Source: RH-AL1 sp964245015 (GTDB lineage Bacteria; Pseudomonadota; Alphaproteobacteria; Rhizobiales; Beijerinckiaceae). From it: DNA of 15,024 nt. Below the pieces are notes generated by a model, which was not told where the DNA came from, ran no database searches, and saw only the letters and a list, made by a program, of their open reading frames with translations. The DNA lies in NCBI GenBank assembly GCA_964245015.1, contig CAXTMA010000081.1:1-15024 (forward strand). Reading direction: 5' to 3'. Both the position numbers and the translations under genes were made by a program. Below, piece by piece: positions 13,259 to 15,024 of this stretch (position 1 is its first letter; each line of letters starts with the position of its first letter).

Positions 13259-13463
13259 AGCCCCTCCTTGCTTTCCCCTAAGCATGGCACGGACGGAGGC
13301 GGGGCGCGAGAACAGCGTCAAGAGCACTAGATTTCAAACTGAGACACTACCACCCCCCGCTTCCGATTATTGTTTTAGCCAGAGCGTCGAACGGGACAGC
13401 CCTTGAAGCTTGCCGGCAGGAATTGCGGGATGTAGCATAGACCGGCCAAAGGTGCTTTCTTTT

Positions 13464-13901
13464 TTACCTATTATTTATGTTCTCGTATCTTATGATTTCC
13501 TGTCCGAGCGACTCTTTATCAAGTGTTATGCGATATTTACCTTCAATTGAATTTGACCACTTGATATCGTACGTGCAAACCACTTTCCCTGAAGCAACGT
13601 CATAAGACTCTGCCTTGCCATTTGTCGCATCTAAGACCTCCAAGTTCTCACCTTTCACGGCGGGTACATCGTTGATCCCGGACATGAGTGCGATAGTATT
13701 TTCCTTCTTCTCACAGAACTGCTGCCCCGCAGTTTCCAGATCAGCCTTTCTATTATTATCGGCGGCGTCTTGACCGTAGGCGGCGTCATAGCACTTTAGG
13801 CGCAGATCGTCTTCTTTGAACGATTTGCAATCCTCGGCGAAGACAGGCAGCACTTGATGAAAAGCCGCTGCGAGCAGAAGAATGCACGTTATGCGCTTCA
13901 T
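13464..13901 (-). CDS. exported hypothetical protein
   Basis: This 145-residue protein starts with the Sec signal peptide MKRITCILLLAAAFHQVLPV, then FA, with cleavage probably just before EDCKSF. The mature protein has DLRLKCYDAAYG near its start, a motif seen in several periplasmic proteins including type VI secretion-associated ones (ARLxCYD), followed by a beta-rich part (YDVASGKVVCTYDIKWSNSI). Four cysteines in the mature part could pair as disulfides. The ATG at 13901 follows a gagagttct stretch, a modest ribosome-binding site. It is a single gene with no obvious partner and no type VI genes nearby, so the motif does not establish a secretion role. Composition is less GC-rich than the lux and umu genes, typical of acquired DNA. 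Confidence 0.7.
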   Translation of the reverse strand: MKRITCILLLAAAFHQVLPVFAEDCKSFKEDDLRLKCYDAAYGQDAADNNRKADLETAGQQFCEKKENTIALMSGINDVPAVKGENLEVLDATNGKAESYDVASGKVVCTYDIKWSNSIEGKYRITLDKESLGQEIIRYENINNR

Positions 13902-14181
13902 CTTAGAACTCTCCCACCTAAGCGAGAAGGTTCTACGCTCACCCCAGCATGATCGGTCAAGTCCCCGGCGGCGGATTCTACATCGGTGTCAAACGATCGC
14001 CGCGTCCACCGCCCATGGCAAGGGGAGATGCGTAGCGCGAGGTCAACGTCAAGGATGGCTGATCTCAAGCTCAGACAATACCGTGCCTTCCTGCATCTCG
14101 ACGCTTTACTGCTCACCCACTCGCCTCGGTTGCGCACTAGAAGCGGCTCGTTATCATGAGTTTCAGGCTAGGGGTTCGATC

Positions 14182-14472
14182 ATGGATGAAGGAAGCAGCT
14201 TGCTATTCACGCTCGGCTTAGCAGCGGTACTCGCCTTTATCCCGGCGTTCATCGCCAGAGCTAAAGGTCACTCCTTCATCGGATTTTGGTTTTTCGGGTT
14301 TGCGCTGCTCATCATCGCGCTCCCTGTTTCTCTCTTCCTCAAGCGTGACCAAGTCGTGCTCGATGCCCGACGAGCGGATAAGGAGGGTTTAAAGAAATGT
14401 CCACAGTGCGCCGAGCTGATCCGTGCTGAAGCAAGAGTTTGCCGTTTCTGCCAAGCCGTGCAATCCCTATAG
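14182..14472 (+). CDS. membrane protein with C-terminal zinc ribbon
   Basis: This 96-residue protein starts at ATG 14182. The frame is open upstream to 13882, but that part is Arg/Ser-rich and has no convincing start. Two membrane helices (about 7-25 and 32-53) are followed by a charged linker and a Cys4 zinc ribbon KKCPQCAELIRAEARVCRFC (C73, C76, C87, C90; CxxC-x10-CxxC). The protein is likely in the inner membrane, with the ribbon in the cytoplasm. It ends at TAG 14470-14472. The same frame resumes with ATG in the next codon and carries a second ribbon of the same spacing, so this may be the first half of a two-ribbon protein split by an amber mutation. The ligand or partner is unknown. Confidence 0.72.
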   Translation: MDEGSSLLFTLGLAAVLAFIPAFIARAKGHSFIGFWFFGFALLIIALPVSLFLKRDQVVLDARRADKEGLKKCPQCAELIRAEARVCRFCQAVQSL

Positions 14473-14592
14473 ATGGAAGCCGTACCGGTACAGACGGAGG
14501 CGGCGACCCGCACATGCCCACGATGCGCTCAGGAGGTCCAAGCGAGCGCAAAAGACTGTATTTCATGCGGACGTGCACTGGCTCCTATCTGA
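14473..14592 (+). CDS. 39-residue zinc-ribbon ORF, same frame as the gene before it
   Basis: Starting at the ATG directly after TAG 14470-14472, the frame reads MEAVPVQTEAATRTCPRCAQ, then EVQASAKDCISCGRALAPI, and stops at 14592. The four cysteines (15, 18, 29, 32) form CxxC-x10-CxxC, identical in spacing to the ribbon just upstream. There is no separate ribosome-binding site, so independent initiation would need re-initiation at the stop. The simplest reading is that it was the C-terminal half of a single 136-residue protein. Programmed amber readthrough or a sequencing error are alternatives. Confidence 0.55.
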   Translation: MEAVPVQTEAATRTCPRCAQEVQASAKDCISCGRALAPI

Positions 14593-14626
14593 TGTTCAAG
14601 CTTCGGAGCGAACCCGTACCATCGAT

Positions 14627-14648
14627 CTTCGACGGATCAACACCGATC
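14627..14648 (+). repeat. 22-bp repeat, copy 1
   Basis: This copy matches the last 22 bp of the window (15003-15024) at 20 of 22 positions, including the 13-bp identical core atcaacaccgatc. It ends 32 nt before the start of the small exported-protein gene at 14681. The second copy runs off the window edge, so the full repeat may be longer. Confidence 0.6.
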
Positions 14649-14680
14649 TTCAACCACAAACGTTCCGCTAGAAAGCGACC

Positions 14681-14956
14681 ATGAAACTCATAGGTACCGC
14701 GCTTGGACTAGTCTTTATCCCGACTGTTGCCTTGAGCTGCGAGGCAACCAAGGCCGCTTACGACAAGCTCGAATCCAAGATGCCGCAGAAGCAAGGAGAA
14801 AGCATTATCGGTTGCGAAGGAACATCCATCTCAGAGAATGAAGTGGGTGGCTTCCGTACCGTTGTCTTCGTGTGGCGCGGCGCTGATCCCAACGGCAAGC
14901 TTGTCGTGACATTCCAGAACGACAAGCTTATCGGCAAAAGCCAATCATTAGAATAA
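14681..14956 (+). CDS. small exported protein, SmpA/OmlA-DUF3862-like
   Basis: This 91-residue protein has a Sec signal peptide (MKLIGTALGLVFIPTVALSC). The mature part contains YDKLESKMPQKQGESIIGCE, then GTSISENEVGGFRTVVFVW and LVVTFQNDKLIGKSQS. It fits the pattern I recall for small BLIP/SmpA-fold proteins: a short helix Y..l..gM....v..ilG.eG, then three strands ending TFQNGKLv.K.Q. Cysteines C20 and C45 may pair. The cysteine at the signal end lies in ALSC, which is not a canonical lipobox, so signal peptidase I cleavage is more likely than lipidation. No good ribosome-binding site is visible (aaagcgacc). Repeats lie on both sides, which raises the possibility of local duplication beyond the window. 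Confidence 0.68.
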   Translation: MKLIGTALGLVFIPTVALSCEATKAAYDKLESKMPQKQGESIIGCEGTSISENEVGGFRTVVFVWRGADPNGKLVVTFQNDKLIGKSQSLE

Positions 14957-15002
14957 GCTAAGTTCCTGGCGGCGGCGGCGATCCCGTGCTGGCGCTTACA
15001 GC

Positions 15003-15024
15003 CTTCGGCGCATCAACACCGATC
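15003..15024 (+). repeat. 22-bp repeat, copy 2 (cut by window edge)
   Basis: Second copy of the repeat at 14627-14648, with two mismatches. The copies are 376 bp apart and flank the gene at 14681-14956. Because the match reaches the last base of the window, the similarity probably continues outside it. Confidence 0.55.

Noticed and set aside
13882..14181. Upstream extension of the zinc-ribbon membrane protein to 13882
   Set aside because: The extra 100 residues are Arg/Ser-rich with no domain, and would overlap the signal peptide region of the opposite-strand gene. ATG 14182 gives a natural membrane protein start.
14600..14680. Short overlapping open frames after the zinc-ribbon ORF
   Set aside because: Arg/Ser/His-rich translations in two frames, no ribosome-binding site, and overlap with the repeat at 14627-14648.
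1270..15024. CRISPR array or Cas genes
   Set aside because: No regularly spaced direct repeats of 24-40 bp were seen on reading, and none of the proteins resembles a Cas family.

Overview
The window is GC-rich DNA with alphaproteobacterial traits. It carries a GTTC-N7-GTTC LexA operator, a tRNA-Arg(CCT) 3' fragment, and IS701- and IS5/IS427-type transposase remnants. Several small conserved proteins of a type common in Rhizobiales are also present. Methylobacteriaceae is my best guess, from recall of similar genes and not from a search. The content is accessory: an integrase beside a truncated tRNA, degraded insertion sequences, gene fragments, and a lower-GC ATPase gene.

Layout. 1-383 is the 3' end of an IS701-like transposase. 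386-490 is a nested inverted-repeat element. 491-1165 is gene debris around a 10-N assembly gap. 1166-1217 is the 3' part of tRNA-Arg(CCT), read as an attachment site, followed by a tyrosine recombinase (1270-2499, minus). A small exported protein follows at 2737. 3496-5777 is an SOS cassette: a LexA box, a small gene, umuD, umuC and a small overlapping gene. 6116-10278 is a quorum-sensing block: a small gene, luxR (minus), luxI, a PhyH-type 2-oxoglutarate dioxygenase, a small helical protein and a radical SAM enzyme. 10295-11479 is a 5'-truncated HNH nuclease gene fused to a 3'-truncated IS5-family element. 11592-12800 is a lone P-loop ATPase, probably with a frameshifted N-terminus. 12609-13258 (minus) is a two-gene unit whose second gene is frameshifted at an A8 tract. 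13464-14956 holds small exported, membrane and zinc-ribbon proteins, including one zinc-ribbon gene apparently split by an in-frame amber codon.

How the parts work together. The LexA box, UmuD and UmuC form a complete inducible mutagenic repair unit. LuxI should make an acyl-homoserine lactone sensed by the divergently transcribed LuxR. The dioxygenase and radical SAM enzyme downstream of luxI look like tailoring enzymes for a density-controlled product, and this is the most promising candidate system in the window. If the tRNA fragment is one end of an integrated element, everything from about 1166 to the window end may be its cargo, with the intact tRNA at higher coordinates outside the window.
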